NCBI RefSeq assembly: GCF_000721175.1
Contig: NZ_JOEZ01000001.1
Location: forward strand, 124,001-188,000
Direction of reading: 5' to 3'
Source of the DNA: Streptomyces anulatus
Lineage (GTDB): Bacteria > Actinomycetota > Actinomycetes > Streptomycetales > Streptomycetaceae
Length of the DNA: 64,000 bases
Shown: in pieces, positions 25,530 through 34,387 of the stretch
Position numbering within the stretch: position 1 is the first letter of the stretch
Layout of the letters: each line of letters starts with the position of its first letter
Program-made: the position numbers and the translations under genes
The notes under the pieces: generated by a model
The model's input: only the letters and a program-made list of their open reading frames with translations
The model's database searches: none
Told to the model about the DNA's origin: nothing

Positions 25530-28370
25530 GTGGAGTTCCGGCTGCTCGGCACGGTCTCCGTCGAAACGCTCACCGGGCCCCTGCCACTGGGGCCCGCCAA
25601 ACGGCGCAGTCTGCTCGCCGCTCTGCTGCTGTCCGCCAACACGCCGGTCTCCGTGGGGCGGTTGACGGACTGCCTGTGGGACGACGAGCCGCCCTCACAG
25701 GCCCGTGGCGTCATCCAGGGACACGTCTCCCGGCTGCGTGCCCTGCTGGCGGGCGCGGACGCGGAGGCGTACGGAGTGGAGCTGGCCACCCTCGGCGACG
25801 CGTATGTGCTGCGGGCCCCGGAGACGCTGCTGGACACGCAGCGGTTCGAGGAACTGCTGATGCTGGCGCGGCAGCAGCGCGGCCCCGACGACGCCGTGCT
25901 GATGCTCAAGGAGGCCCTGTCCCTGTGGCAGGGCCCCGCGCTCAGCGGTGCGTTCGCAGGTCAGCCGCTCCGGGTGGCCGCGCACTCCCTGGAGGAATCG
26001 CGGCTGGCGACGGTCGAGCACCTGTCCCGCGCGTACGGGGCGCTCGGTGAGCACCACCGGGCCGCCGCCCTGCTGACGGCGGAGACTGCGGCCCATCCGC
26101 TGCGCGAGTCGCTGGCCGCGGAACTGATGCTGGCGCTGTTCCGGGCGGGGCGTCAGTCGGAGGCCCTGGACCGTTTCCACCGTACGAGGCGGCTCCTCGC
26201 CGACGAGCTGGGCATCGACCCGGGCCACGAGCTGGCCGACGCCTACGCACTCATCCTGCGCGGCGCGCCCGGGCCCCCGAGCGCCGACCCGCCGGATGGC
26301 CCCACGCCCTCCCCTGCCGCCGGGCCGCCCGGTGCCGGGGGTCAGTCCCATGGTGCCGGGGGTTCGTCCCGTGGTGCCGGGGAGGGTAGGGAAACGGACT
26401 CCCCCGCCCCGCCACGTCCGCCCTTCCCGGCCGTGCCCCCGTCGCCGGCCGGCGAGCCGCACCCCGTCGACCTGCTGCCCCGCGCGCCCCGCGGCTTCCA
26501 CGGGCGCGCCGCCGAACTGGCCGCGCTCAGCCGGTCGGCGGCGGGCGAGGCCCCCGTCTGTCTGGTCACCGGGCCGGCCGGCGTAGGTAAGACCGCGCTG
26601 GCCCTCCAGTGGGCGCACCGCAACCCCGCGCTCTTCCCGGACGGGCGGCTCTTCGCCGATCTGCGCGGGTTCAGCGCGGCCGGGGAACCCGCGCTCATCG
26701 ACGTCCTGCGGGAGTTCCTGCTCGCGCTCGGCGTCTCCCCGCGCCGCGTTCCGGAGTCCGTACCGGCCGCCGCCGCGCTGTTCCGCTCGCTGACCGCCCG
26801 GCGCAGGCTGCTGGTGGTCCTGGACAACGCCCGCGACTCCGCCACCGTCAGGACACTGCTGCCGGGCGGCGCCGACTGCGTCACGCTGGTCACCAGCCGC
26901 CACCGGCTGGAGGGGCTCATCGCCTCGGACGCCGCCCGCCCGGTCCCGCTCGACACCCTGGAGACCGACGACGGCACGGCGCTGCTCGCCGGGGTGCTGG
27001 GGGAGGAGCGAGTCCTCGCCGAACCTGTGGCGGCGCGCCGGCTCTCCGAGCTGTGCGGCGGACTGCCCCTCGCCCTGCGCGTCACCGCGGCCCGCCTGGC
27101 GGGGCGGCCCGGCTGGACGCTCGCCGCTCTGGCCGGTGAACTGGCCGACGAGCGCGGCCGGCTGGCGTATCTCGACGTGGACGACACCGGGGTCGCCGCC
27201 GCGCTGCGGCTCACCGTCCAGCATCTGCCGCCCGGGACCGTCCACCAGTTCGCGCGGCTCGGCCACCATCCGGGCGGCCACTACGACCCGTACGCGGCGG
27301 CCGCGCTCGCGGGGACGGACCCGGTCACCGCCAGGGCGGCGCTGGAGCAACTGGCCGCCGCCCACCTCGTCACCGAGACCGCCCCCGGGCGCTGGGTCCT
27401 GCACGACCTGGTGCGCCTCTACGCCCGGAGCCTGGACCCGGCGTCCGCGCGCGAGGCCCTGGTCGGCGTGCTCGACCACTGCATCGCCACCGCCCTGGCC
27501 GCCGCCGACACGGCGGAGCCCGGCGGCGAACCCTGTTTCGTGCTCCCGGCGGACTACCGCCGGCCCAGTGCCGTACAGGACTTCGCCGACCGTGCGGAGG
27601 CGATGCGCTGGCTGGCCACCGAGCGCGAGGACCTGGCGCTGACCGCGCTGGCGGCCCGGGAGGCGGGGCTCGACGACCGGGCCTGGCGGATCATTCTGCT
27701 CCAGTGGCCGCAGATGGTGTGGCGGGCGCGGGACAGCTGGTCCCCGCTGCTGGAACTGGCCCTGGAGTCGGCCCGCGCCGAGAAGGACGCGTACGCGGAG
27801 TCGAGGGTGCTCACGCTGCTGGGCTGGGTGATGACGGAGGAGGGCCGCACCGCCGAGGCCGCAGCCCTGCTGGAGCGCTCGCCCGTGCTCGCCCGGGAGG
27901 CCGGCGACCCGCTGGGAGAGGCGACCGCGCTGGTCAACCTGGCGCTCGTCCAGGCCGAACTGGGCGCGCTGCCCACCGCACTGGAGAACTGCGCACGCGC
28001 CGTCGAACTGGCGGAGGGAGACCCGCACACGGAGATGCTCACGCTCCAGCACCTCGCCCGGATGCACCTCACCGCGCACCGCCCCGAGGAAGCCCTCGCC
28101 TGTGCCCGGGCCGCGCTCGATCTGGGGCCCGAGCACGAGGAGGCGGGGCGCCGCTCCCTGCTGCTGGCCGTCTGCGGCGAGGCGCAACTGGCCCTGGGCG
28201 ACGAGGAGGACGGCGTACGACTGCTGGACCGGGCCGCGCGGGAGGCGGAGCGGGCCGGCTACGACGAGGGGGCCGTACGGGCGTTGGAGGCGCTGCTGCG
28301 GGTGTCCGCACGGACGGATTTCCGGCGGCGACACGACGAGGCGCTGCGACGGCTCTCCGACGAGAGCTGA
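25530..28370 (+). CDS. SARP/AfsR-like transcriptional regulator with NB-ARC domain
   Basis: 946 residues from GTG 25530 (site GGAAGGGGAG). Order: an OmpR-like winged helix (about 1-95, LLGTVSVETLTGPLPLG, LLSANTPVSVGRL); a bacterial transcriptional activator domain (about 100-245); a Pro/Gly/Ser linker; an NB-ARC ATPase with Walker A GPAGVGKTAL (about 348-357), Walker B RLLVVLDNARD and GGLPLALRV; then TPR-like helices to the end. This is the AfsR architecture of SARP regulators, which activate secondary metabolism or development. No biosynthetic cluster is nearby, so it is probably a pleiotropic or orphan regulator. AfsR-type proteins can be phosphorylated by Ser/Thr kinases. Confidence 0.94.
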   Translation: MEFRLLGTVSVETLTGPLPLGPAKRRSLLAALLLSANTPVSVGRLTDCLWDDEPPSQARGVIQGHVSRLRALLAGADAEAYGVELATLGDAYVLRAPETLLDTQRFEELLMLARQQRGPDDAVLMLKEALSLWQGPALSGAFAGQPLRVAAHSLEESRLATVEHLSRAYGALGEHHRAAALLTAETAAHPLRESLAAELMLALFRAGRQSEALDRFHRTRRLLADELGIDPGHELADAYALILRGAPGPPSADPPDGPTPSPAAGPPGAGGQSHGAGGSSRGAGEGRETDSPAPPRPPFPAVPPSPAGEPHPVDLLPRAPRGFHGRAAELAALSRSAAGEAPVCLVTGPAGVGKTALALQWAHRNPALFPDGRLFADLRGFSAAGEPALIDVLREFLLALGVSPRRVPESVPAAAALFRSLTARRRLLVVLDNARDSATVRTLLPGGADCVTLVTSRHRLEGLIASDAARPVPLDTLETDDGTALLAGVLGEERVLAEPVAARRLSELCGGLPLALRVTAARLAGRPGWTLAALAGELADERGRLAYLDVDDTGVAAALRLTVQHLPPGTVHQFARLGHHPGGHYDPYAAAALAGTDPVTARAALEQLAAAHLVTETAPGRWVLHDLVRLYARSLDPASAREALVGVLDHCIATALAAADTAEPGGEPCFVLPADYRRPSAVQDFADRAEAMRWLATEREDLALTALAAREAGLDDRAWRIILLQWPQMVWRARDSWSPLLELALESARAEKDAYAESRVLTLLGWVMTEEGRTAEAAALLERSPVLAREAGDPLGEATALVNLALVQAELGALPTALENCARAVELAEGDPHTEMLTLQHLARMHLTAHRPEEALACARAALDLGPEHEEAGRRSLLLAVCGEAQLALGDEEDGVRLLDRAAREAERAGYDEGAVRALEALLRVSARTDFRRRHDEALRRLSDES

Positions 28371-28507
28371 GCGGAGCCCGACGTCAGCAGGACGTCAGCG
28401 GGACAGCAGCGATACGTGAGCGGCGGCGGGCAGAGTCGTTCCCGTCAGCCACTCACGGCGAACGTCTCGACCGGACGTCCGCCTCACCGTCACTTCGGGG
28501 GAATTCC

Positions 28508-29233
28508 ATGCGTGCCTTCCGCAACCGCACCACCGTCCTGGCCGCCGCGACCACGGCAGCCCTCGCTCTCGCTCTCACCGCCTGCGGTGACAACGGCACC
28601 GGCACCAAGTCGGCGGGCTCGGCGTCGAGCGACTCCGCGACCGTCGCCGCGTCGGCCGCCGAGTCCCCGAAGGCCGCCGACGACGCGGCGGAGACCGGCA
28701 CCACGGGATCCACCGGCAGCGGCACCGGATCCGGCACCGCGCAGGCCGCAGGCGCGACCAAGAGCTCCGGCGGCTCAGGAAACTCCGGCGGCACGTCCGC
28801 CAAGGCCTCCGCCCCGCTCTGCACGGCGAAGGGTCTGCAGATCACCGCCGAGCGTCAGGACGGCCCGCCCTACACCCACCTCACGCTGAGCGCGAAGAAC
28901 ACCTCCGGCGCCGGCTGCGAGATGAAGGAGTACCCGCACATCCACTTCCTGGACAACGCGCGGGGCATCGTCCCGCCCGTCGCCAAGAGCAAGCCGGAGG
29001 TCCCGGTGATCCTGGAGCCCGGTCAGTCCGCCTACGTCGCGGTGCGCATGTCCGAGGGCGGTCGGAAGGAGAGCACCGAGACGGTGAAGGAGTTCACGGT
29101 CACGCTGAAGGCCAACGGCGGCGGCATGGCGGTCGTGAAGTCCCCCGCCCCCGAGGGCCTCTCCGTCAACCCGCAGAAGTGGGCCACGGGCTACTGGACC
29201 ACCGAGCTCCGCAACGGCGCCGACGACTTCTAG
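28508..29233 (+). CDS. DUF4232 lipoprotein
   Basis: 241 residues. The lipoprotein signal MRAFRNRTTVLAAATTAALALALTAC has lipobox LTAC. An ~85-residue Ser/Gly/Thr/Ala linker follows, then a DUF4232 beta-sandwich: LCTAKGLQITAERQDGPPYTH and LTLSAKNTSGAGCEMKEYP, with two cysteines likely disulfide-bonded. It is anchored outside the membrane; no known activity. ATG 28508 has GGGGGAA upstream. It follows the SARP gene by 137 nt. Confidence 0.9.
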   Translation: MRAFRNRTTVLAAATTAALALALTACGDNGTGTKSAGSASSDSATVAASAAESPKAADDAAETGTTGSTGSGTGSGTAQAAGATKSSGGSGNSGGTSAKASAPLCTAKGLQITAERQDGPPYTHLTLSAKNTSGAGCEMKEYPHIHFLDNARGIVPPVAKSKPEVPVILEPGQSAYVAVRMSEGGRKESTETVKEFTVTLKANGGGMAVVKSPAPEGLSVNPQKWATGYWTTELRNGADDF

Positions 29234-29257
29234 GCGGCCCGGCGGGCAGGCGACTCA

Positions 29258-29284
29258 CAGGCGGCCCGACAGGCGGGCCGCCTG
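29258..29284 (+). terminator. Hairpin after the DUF4232 gene
   Basis: CAGGCGGCCCG (29258-29268) and CGGGCCGCCTG (29274-29284) form an 11-bp perfect stem with a 5-nt loop, 24 nt past the stop. Confidence 0.8.
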
Positions 29285-29298
29285 TCGGACGCGCCTCA

Positions 29299-29459
29299 GA
29301 GCCTGTCGGGAGGCCTTCGATCGGAGCGGACGCGGTCCGGTGCGTACGGTTCCAAGGTGCCGAGAGGTCCTCGTAGCGGAGCTGCCAGGGCGTTTCGGCA
29401 AAGCCGGAAGCGTGCGCGCCAGGGCGTGGCCGCCCGATCAGAGGTCACCCGACAGGCTC
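29299..29459. mobile_element. MITE-like element with 12-bp inverted repeats and TCA target duplication
   Basis: A 161-bp non-coding segment is bounded by perfect inverted repeats GAGCCTGTCGGG (29299-29310) and CCCGACAGGCTC (29448-29459). The trinucleotide TCA directly flanks both ends (29296-29298 and 29460-29462). Three-base TNA duplications are characteristic of the IS1031 branch of the IS5 family. It has no ORF of its own, so it is a non-autonomous derivative or deletion remnant. The right-hand TCA is also the stop codon (TGA on the minus strand) of the thioredoxin-NHL gene. Confidence 0.65.
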
Positions 29460-31277
29460 TCAGCCCTGCTCGTCCATGCCCGCCAGCACCAGCGGCAGCC
29501 GGGGCTTTCCCTCCGCGGTCACGCGGACGGGGACGCCCCAGTCCTGTTGGTGCACATGGCAGGCCGGGTACTCGTTGGCCGGGTCGTCGTCGCAGGACGC
29601 CGCCATCGCGGAGACGTGCAGGACGCCCTCAGTGACCCCGTCCGCGAGGACCAGGTCCCGCCCGAGGTCCGTCCCCGCGCCGGAGCCCTCCGCCAGCAGC
29701 TCGGGCGGGGTGGCGGAGACCAGCAGCCGGGTCGAGGGGCCGTAGCGGGTGTCCAGCTTCTGCCCGGCGGGCGCCTGGAAGACGACGTCGAGGCGGAGGG
29801 TGCCCGGGGCGATCTCCGTGGCGGCCCGCTGGGTGCGGTGCGCCTGACCGGCGACCCGGACCGCCTCGTCGGGCAGCCGGAGGCGGGTCAGCCGGTGACG
29901 GGCGGACTCGACGACGACCAGATCGCCGTCGACCAGAACCGCGTCGCTGGGCTCGCGGACATCGGTGGCGAGCGTGGTGACCTCGCCCGAGGCCGGGTCG
30001 TACCGGCGCAGCGCGTGGTTGTAGGTGTCGCTGATCGCGACGGACCCGTCGGGCAGCGCGGTCACGCCGAGCGGGTGCTGGAGGAGCGCCTGGCCGGCGG
30101 CCCCGTCGCGGTGGCCGAAGTCGAAGAGGCCGGTGCCGACGGCGGTGTGCACGTGCTCGTCGCGGTCGACCCAGCGCAGCGCGGAGGTCTCGGAGTCGGC
30201 GACCCAGAGCCGCTCCCCGTCGGCGGAGACGGCGAGCCCGGACGGCTGGGCGAACCAGGCCTTGACGGCCGGCCCGTCGACCAGGCCCTCGTTGGTGGTC
30301 CCGGCGGCCACGCGTACGGTCCCGCTCTCCGGGTAGTAGGCCCACAGCTGGTGCACGCCCGCCATGGCGATCCACAGCCGGTCGCCGAACCAGGCGATGT
30401 CCCACGGCGAGGAGAGGTCCACCTCGCGCGCCGGGCCGCTGGTCGGCGTCCCCTGCCACCACTGGCGGCCGGTTCCGGCGAGGGTGCTGGTCACCCCGGT
30501 CGTGAGGTCGAGTGCGCGGATGGCGTGGTTGACGGTGTCCGCGACGGCGATGCGGCCGTCGGGAAGCACGGCGAGCCCTTGCGGTTCGCTGAACCGGGCC
30601 GTCTCCGGACCGCCGTCGTTCAGGCCGCGTTCTCCGGTGCCGAAGTGGCGTCGTACGGTCTCGCCGTCGGCGTCCAGCTCGACCAGGCGGTGCCGGGTGG
30701 TGTCGGAGACCAGGAAACCCCCGTCCGGCAGGAGCAGCGCCTTGCCGGGGAAACGCAGATGCGTGGCGACGGGCTCGGGCGCGACGTAGGGGCCGTCGCC
30801 GCGGCGGAGCGTGCCCTTGGCGGCGTGCTCGGCCTCCAGCTCCTCGACGAGCTTCTCGATGGCGTGCGCGTGGCCCTCGCCCGCGTGCTGGGCGACGACA
30901 TAGCCCTCGGGGTCGATCACGACGAGCGTCGGCCAGGCGCGTACCGCGTACTGCTTCCAGGTGGCCAGCTCGGGGTCGTCGAGGACGGGGTGGTGGACCT
31001 CGTAGCGTTCGACGGCGTCGACGACGGCCTGGTGCTCGGCCTCGTGGACGAACTTCGGCGAGTGGACACCGATGATCACCACGGTGTCGCGGTGCTTCTC
31101 CTCCAGCTCGCGCAGCTCGTCCAGGACATGCAGACAGTTCACACAGCAGAACGTCCAAAAATCGAGGATGACGACGCGTCCTCGCAGGTCAGCGAGGGTG
31201 TACTGCTGGTCGCCTGTATTGAGCCAGCCGCCCTTGCCGATGAGCTCGGGGGCGCGGACGCGTGCACGTGTTGCCAT
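29460..31277 (-). CDS. Thioredoxin-like/NHL-repeat protein (NHLRC2-like)
   Basis: 605 residues. Residues about 1-150 are a thioredoxin-fold domain (LRGRVVILDFWTFCCVNCLH) with a CCVNC active-site motif as in bacterial NHLRC2 homologues, WPTLVVIDPEGY and a cis-Pro region. About 175-500 form a six-bladed NHL beta-propeller (repeating LPDGxxxxDTxxHxxxxL units, RFSEPQGLAVLPDGRIAVAD). A C-terminal beta domain ends LPLVLAGMDEQG. No signal peptide is present. The architecture is conserved from bacteria to humans, but its substrate is unknown. ATG 31277 begins MATRARVRAPEL; earlier in-frame codons overlap the divergent gene. Its stop codon abuts the mobile element. Confidence 0.92.
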   Translation of the reverse strand: MATRARVRAPELIGKGGWLNTGDQQYTLADLRGRVVILDFWTFCCVNCLHVLDELRELEEKHRDTVVIIGVHSPKFVHEAEHQAVVDAVERYEVHHPVLDDPELATWKQYAVRAWPTLVVIDPEGYVVAQHAGEGHAHAIEKLVEELEAEHAAKGTLRRGDGPYVAPEPVATHLRFPGKALLLPDGGFLVSDTTRHRLVELDADGETVRRHFGTGERGLNDGGPETARFSEPQGLAVLPDGRIAVADTVNHAIRALDLTTGVTSTLAGTGRQWWQGTPTSGPAREVDLSSPWDIAWFGDRLWIAMAGVHQLWAYYPESGTVRVAAGTTNEGLVDGPAVKAWFAQPSGLAVSADGERLWVADSETSALRWVDRDEHVHTAVGTGLFDFGHRDGAAGQALLQHPLGVTALPDGSVAISDTYNHALRRYDPASGEVTTLATDVREPSDAVLVDGDLVVVESARHRLTRLRLPDEAVRVAGQAHRTQRAATEIAPGTLRLDVVFQAPAGQKLDTRYGPSTRLLVSATPPELLAEGSGAGTDLGRDLVLADGVTEGVLHVSAMAASCDDDPANEYPACHVHQQDWGVPVRVTAEGKPRLPLVLAGMDEQG

Positions 31278-31341
31278 GACACCAGTCAACACCGTGACCG
31301 CCTGTCCGCATTCCGCCGGGCCCCGGGGGAACCTGTGCCCC

Positions 31342-31833
31342 ATGAGACTTCTCGTACGTGAGCGGCTGTTCGCCATCGGCGACGACTACTGGATCGAGGA
31401 CGACGGGGGCCGCAAGGTCTTCCTGGTCGACGGCAAGGCGATGCGGCTGCGCGACACCTTCGAGCTGAAGGACGCCGACGGACGGGTCCTGGTGGAGCTG
31501 CGGCAGAAGCTGATCAGCCTGCGCGACACGATGCTCATCGAGCGGGGCGGTGAGGAGCTGGCCAAGGTCAAGCGCAAGCGGCTGTCGCTGCTCCGCAACC
31601 ACTACCGGGTGACGCTGGTGGACGGCACGGAGCTGGACGTCAGCGGCAAGATCCTCGACCGCGAGTTCGCCATCGAGTACGACGGCGAACTGCTGGCCCA
31701 GATCTCACGCCGCTGGCTGACCCTCCGGGACACGTACGGCATCGACGTCGTCCGGGACGACGCCGACGCCGCGCTGCTCATCGCGGTGGCGATGTGCGTG
31801 ATCGTGCTGGCGGACAAGGAGAACAAGGACTGA
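31342..31833 (+). CDS. LURP-one-related (Tubby-like fold) protein
   Basis: 163 residues in the LURP-one-related family: MRLLVRERLFAIGDDYWIED, KVFLVDGKAMRLRDTFELKD, LISLRDTMLIER, DREFAIEYDG, SRRWLTLRDTYGIDVV and a hydrophobic C-terminal helix (AALLIAVAMCVIVLAD). The last resembles the central helix of tubby/scramblase-like barrels. The family is tentatively linked to phospholipid binding. It is divergent from the thioredoxin-NHL gene, 64 nt between starts. Confidence 0.9.
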   Translation: MRLLVRERLFAIGDDYWIEDDGGRKVFLVDGKAMRLRDTFELKDADGRVLVELRQKLISLRDTMLIERGGEELAKVKRKRLSLLRNHYRVTLVDGTELDVSGKILDREFAIEYDGELLAQISRRWLTLRDTYGIDVVRDDADAALLIAVAMCVIVLADKENKD

Positions 31834-31859
31834 GCGCTCACCCGTGCGCGGGCTTTCGT

Positions 31860-31875
31860 TGTTTCACGTGAAACG
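31860..31875. other. parS: parS site with one mismatch
   Basis: TGTTTCACGTGAAACG matches the 16-bp ParB consensus at 15 positions; the 14-bp core GTTTCACGTGAAAC is intact. It lies between the convergent ends of the LURP-one and a small membrane-protein gene. Confidence 0.9.
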
Positions 31876-31896
31876 TGAGACGTGGAGCTTGGGCTG

Positions 31897-32301
31897 TCAG
31901 GCGCTCGGGCTTCGACTCATCCCCTGTCGCCCGGCCGCCCGCCGGTCCGCCTGGACGAAGGCCGCCGCCGTAAGGGCGACGGTGGCCGCGAAGGAAACCG
32001 CGAGCGTCGGGTTGAGCCAGGACGGGACGACCCCACTGGTGAACTCCTGGCCGTCGGAGGTGCGGCACAGGACGTGCACCGGGAGGTAGCGCACCTCGTG
32101 CGTCTCCACATGAGCGCCTTCCGACAGGCCGGGCGCGTACCGGCACTGGTGCATGGGCGTCGAGTCCGCTCCCGATCCGACCTCGCTGACCGCGAACCCG
32201 ACCAGGAGGAGGCCGAAGAGGTAGAGGACGACCGTGACCGAGGCGGCGAAGATCGACATGCCACGGAGGAACGTCGATTCGGAACTGCTCGGTTCAACCA
32301 T
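31897..32301 (-). CDS. Small two-helix membrane protein, unknown function
   Basis: 134 residues. Helix 1 is MSIFAASVTVVLYLFGLLLVGF. An extracytoplasmic loop contains two cysteines (QCRYAPGL and HVLCRTSDG, likely a disulfide) and helix 2 is LAVSFAATVALTAAAFV, with a basic tail. ATG 32301 is used, though a GTG three codons upstream is possible. I do not recognise the family. Confidence 0.7.
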   Translation of the reverse strand: MVEPSSSESTFLRGMSIFAASVTVVLYLFGLLLVGFAVSEVGSGADSTPMHQCRYAPGLSEGAHVETHEVRYLPVHVLCRTSDGQEFTSGVVPSWLNPTLAVSFAATVALTAAAFVQADRRAAGRQGMSRSPSA

Positions 32302-32349
32302 GGCGCTCACTGTAGACAGGGCGTCCCGGCCGCCCGCGACGGGCAGTCC

Positions 32350-33141
32350 TCAGAGCGGCGGCGCGAGTCCCAGGCGACGGTCCTTCAGGGCCGGGAACTG
32401 CTCCCGGGTCGCGCGCACCTTCGCCGGGTCCAGCTCGACGGTCAGGATCTCCTCGTCCGCGCCCGCCCGGGCCAGCACCTCGCCCCAGGGGTCGACGACG
32501 ATGCTGTGTCCGGCCTGTTGGACACCGGCGTGGGTGCCCGCCGTCCCGACGGCCAGGACGTACGCCTGGTTCTCCACGGCACGGGCCTGCGCCAGGAGCG
32601 TCCAGTGGGAGCGCCGGCGCTCGGGCCAGCCCGCCGCGACGACCAGCATCTCGGCGCCCGCGTCGACGAGCCCCCGGAACTGCTCGGGGAAGCGCAGGTC
32701 GTAACAGGTGGCGAGGCCCAGTGTGGTGTCCGGCAGGGCGACGGTCACCAGCTCTTCGCCCGCGCCCATCATCACGGCCTCGCCCTGGTCGAAGCCGAAG
32801 CGGTGGATCTTGCGGTAGGCGGCCGTGCGTTCACCCTCGGGCGAGAAGACCAGGCTGGTGTTGTAGAGGGTGCCGTCGTCCGCGCGTTCGACGAAGGAGC
32901 CGGCGTGCAGCCAGACTCCGGCTTCGGCCGCCGCTTTCGCCATCACCTCGTGCGTGGGGCCCTCCAGAGGCTCGGCCTCCTCCGCGAACGCCGTGTAGGC
33001 GAACGCCCCGACCGGCCAGAGTTCGGGAAGAATCACCAGGTCGGCGCCCCGCTGGGCGACCACCAGAGAGGCCGCTCGCGCCCTGCGGGCATCGACGGAT
33101 TCGTCCGGGTCTACTGCGATCTGGATGAGGGAGGCGCGCAC
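32350..33141 (-). CDS. Carbon-nitrogen hydrolase (nitrilase superfamily)
   Basis: 263 residues with the complete nitrilase triad: Glu in LVILPELWPVG (about 40), Lys in YRKIHRFGF (about 110) and Cys in LATCYDLRFPE (about 147). The IHRFGFDQGE and GWPERRRSHW phrases fit the omega-amidase/YafV-like branch, which deaminates 2-oxosuccinamate or 2-oxoglutaramate or repairs deaminated metabolites. The exact substrate is not certain. GTG 33141 starts MRASLIQIAVDP; a GGTGGTAG stretch precedes it. It is divergent from the isomerase gene over a 361-nt gap that contains a large hairpin. Confidence 0.9.
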   Translation of the reverse strand: MRASLIQIAVDPDESVDARRARAASLVVAQRGADLVILPELWPVGAFAYTAFAEEAEPLEGPTHEVMAKAAAEAGVWLHAGSFVERADDGTLYNTSLVFSPEGERTAAYRKIHRFGFDQGEAVMMGAGEELVTVALPDTTLGLATCYDLRFPEQFRGLVDAGAEMLVVAAGWPERRRSHWTLLAQARAVENQAYVLAVGTAGTHAGVQQAGHSIVVDPWGEVLARAGADEEILTVELDPAKVRATREQFPALKDRRLGLAPPL

Positions 33142-33228
33142 ACTACCACCGTCCTGGCATTCGAGCCGTCAACACGGGCCTACGATCGTCACACGAAAGC
33201 ACTGCCGGGGTGCCTGCTCGCAGCGTAA

Positions 33229-33395
33229 CTTGGACCGACCGGAACATGGGGGGTGGGAGAAGGAGCGGGTCTGGACGCGTGCGGCTGCAAGGCGGAGGAT
33301 TGAGGCATGGCGGAGCCATGGTGATTGACGACAACGCCGCAGATGTGCGTGTCCAGCCCGCGACGCCGCCCCCCCCATGTTCCGGTCGGTCCAAG
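33229..33395. repeat. 167-bp long-hairpin element with 25-bp perfect terminal inverted repeats
   Basis: The segment 33229-33253 (beginning CTTGGACCGACCGG) is exactly complementary to 33371-33395. The interior pairs too: CTGGAC at 33271 with GTCCAG at 33351, and CATGGC-GGA-GCCATG at the centre (33306-33320). The whole unit therefore folds into one imperfect hairpin centred on 33313. It fills most of the 361-nt gap between divergent genes and has no credible ORF. It is MITE-like, or a large regulatory structure. I see no target duplication. Confidence 0.75.
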
Positions 33396-33502
33396 CCACC
33401 GAACCTCCCACGCAGCTCGCCGACAGCGCCGTCAGTGCCAGCCCACCCGCCAGCACTCCCTGCTCTCCAGCCCATGCACCGCAGAACCGCACGAGGGGTC
33501 CC

Positions 33503-34327
33503 GTGACCGTCCATCCCAGCCTCCAGCCCTACACCGACGCCGCGACCCACTCCATCGAGGCGATAGCCGAGCTGGTGAAGCCCCTCGCCGAGGGCGAGTG
33601 GAACCGCCGTACGCCCTGCCCGGGATGGTCGGTGCGCGACATCGTGTCGCACGTCATCGGCATGGAGTGCGAGATGCTCGGCGATCCCCGGCCGATCCAC
33701 ACCCTGCCGCGCGACCTCTACCACGTACAGAGCGACTTCGCCCGCTACATGGAGATGCAGGTCGACGTCCGTCGGCACCACACCTCCCCGGAGATCACCG
33801 CCGAGCTGGAGTACGTCCTCATCCGCCGGGCCCGCCAGATCCGCAACGAGTCGCGCAGCCCCGAGACCAAGGTCCGCGCCCCGCTGGGCACCGAGCAGAC
33901 CCTCGAAACGGCGCTGAACCTGAGGGCCTTCGACGTCTGGGTGCACGAGCAGGACCTGCGCGCCACGCTCGGGCAGCCCGGCAACCTGGACTCCCCCGGC
34001 GCCCTGATCACCCGCGACATGCTGCTCGCCGGGCTGCCGAAGGTGGTCGCCAAGAAGGCCGGCGCGCCCGCGAATTCGGCGGTCGTCTTCGACGTGCACG
34101 GGCCGGTGGAGTTCCTGCGGACGGTACGGGTCGACGCGGAGGGCCGCGGTTCGGTGGACGGAGCGCCCTCGCTGGGCCCCGCCGCGACGCTGTCGCTGGA
34201 CTGGGAGACGTACGTCCGGCTCGCCTGCGGCCGGGTCCGTCACACGGCCGTCGCCGACCGGATCAAGGTCGAGGGCGACCAGGAGCTGGCCACCGCGATC
34301 CTGGACAACTTCGCCGTCACCCCGTAG
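33503..34327 (+). CDS. Mycothiol-dependent maleylpyruvate isomerase family protein
   Basis: 274 residues. The N-terminal DinB-like four-helix domain holds the metal site: LAEGEWNRRTPCPGWSVRDI with VSHVIGMECEM, and HEQDLRATLG for the third His. The C-terminal part resembles an SCP2-like domain (VVFDVHGPVEFLRTVRVDAEG, TLSLDWETYVRLACGR). Members use mycothiol as thiol cofactor. Many Streptomyces paralogues are not true maleylpyruvate isomerases, so the substrate is open. GTG 33503 has GAGGGG upstream; the longer open frame from 33377 reads through the hairpin element and is not favoured. Confidence 0.85.
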   Translation: MTVHPSLQPYTDAATHSIEAIAELVKPLAEGEWNRRTPCPGWSVRDIVSHVIGMECEMLGDPRPIHTLPRDLYHVQSDFARYMEMQVDVRRHHTSPEITAELEYVLIRRARQIRNESRSPETKVRAPLGTEQTLETALNLRAFDVWVHEQDLRATLGQPGNLDSPGALITRDMLLAGLPKVVAKKAGAPANSAVVFDVHGPVEFLRTVRVDAEGRGSVDGAPSLGPAATLSLDWETYVRLACGRVRHTAVADRIKVEGDQELATAILDNFAVTP

Positions 34328-34341
34328 CCGCATCGCCGGGT

Positions 34342-34376
34342 ACGTGCCCGCGCCTCGGGAGGTTACGCGGGCACGT
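34342..34376. terminator. Bidirectional hairpin between isomerase and MFS genes
   Basis: ACGTGCCCGCG (34342-34352) and CGCGGGCACGT (34366-34376) form an 11-bp stem. A third copy, GGTTACGCGGGCACGTG at 34387-34403, spans the MFS stop codon, so a 17-bp direct repeat lies next to the hairpin. Confidence 0.75.
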
Positions 34377-34387
34377 GCCCGGGAGGG

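Noticed and set aside
25695..28334. 879-residue minus-strand frame
   Set aside because: Mirror of the SARP gene, Gln/Arg/Gly-rich without motifs.
33377..33502. Longer N-terminus for the mycothiol-type isomerase
   Set aside because: The extra 42 residues would read through the arm of the hairpin element, are low complexity, and lack a ribosome site; GTG 33503 has GAGGGG.
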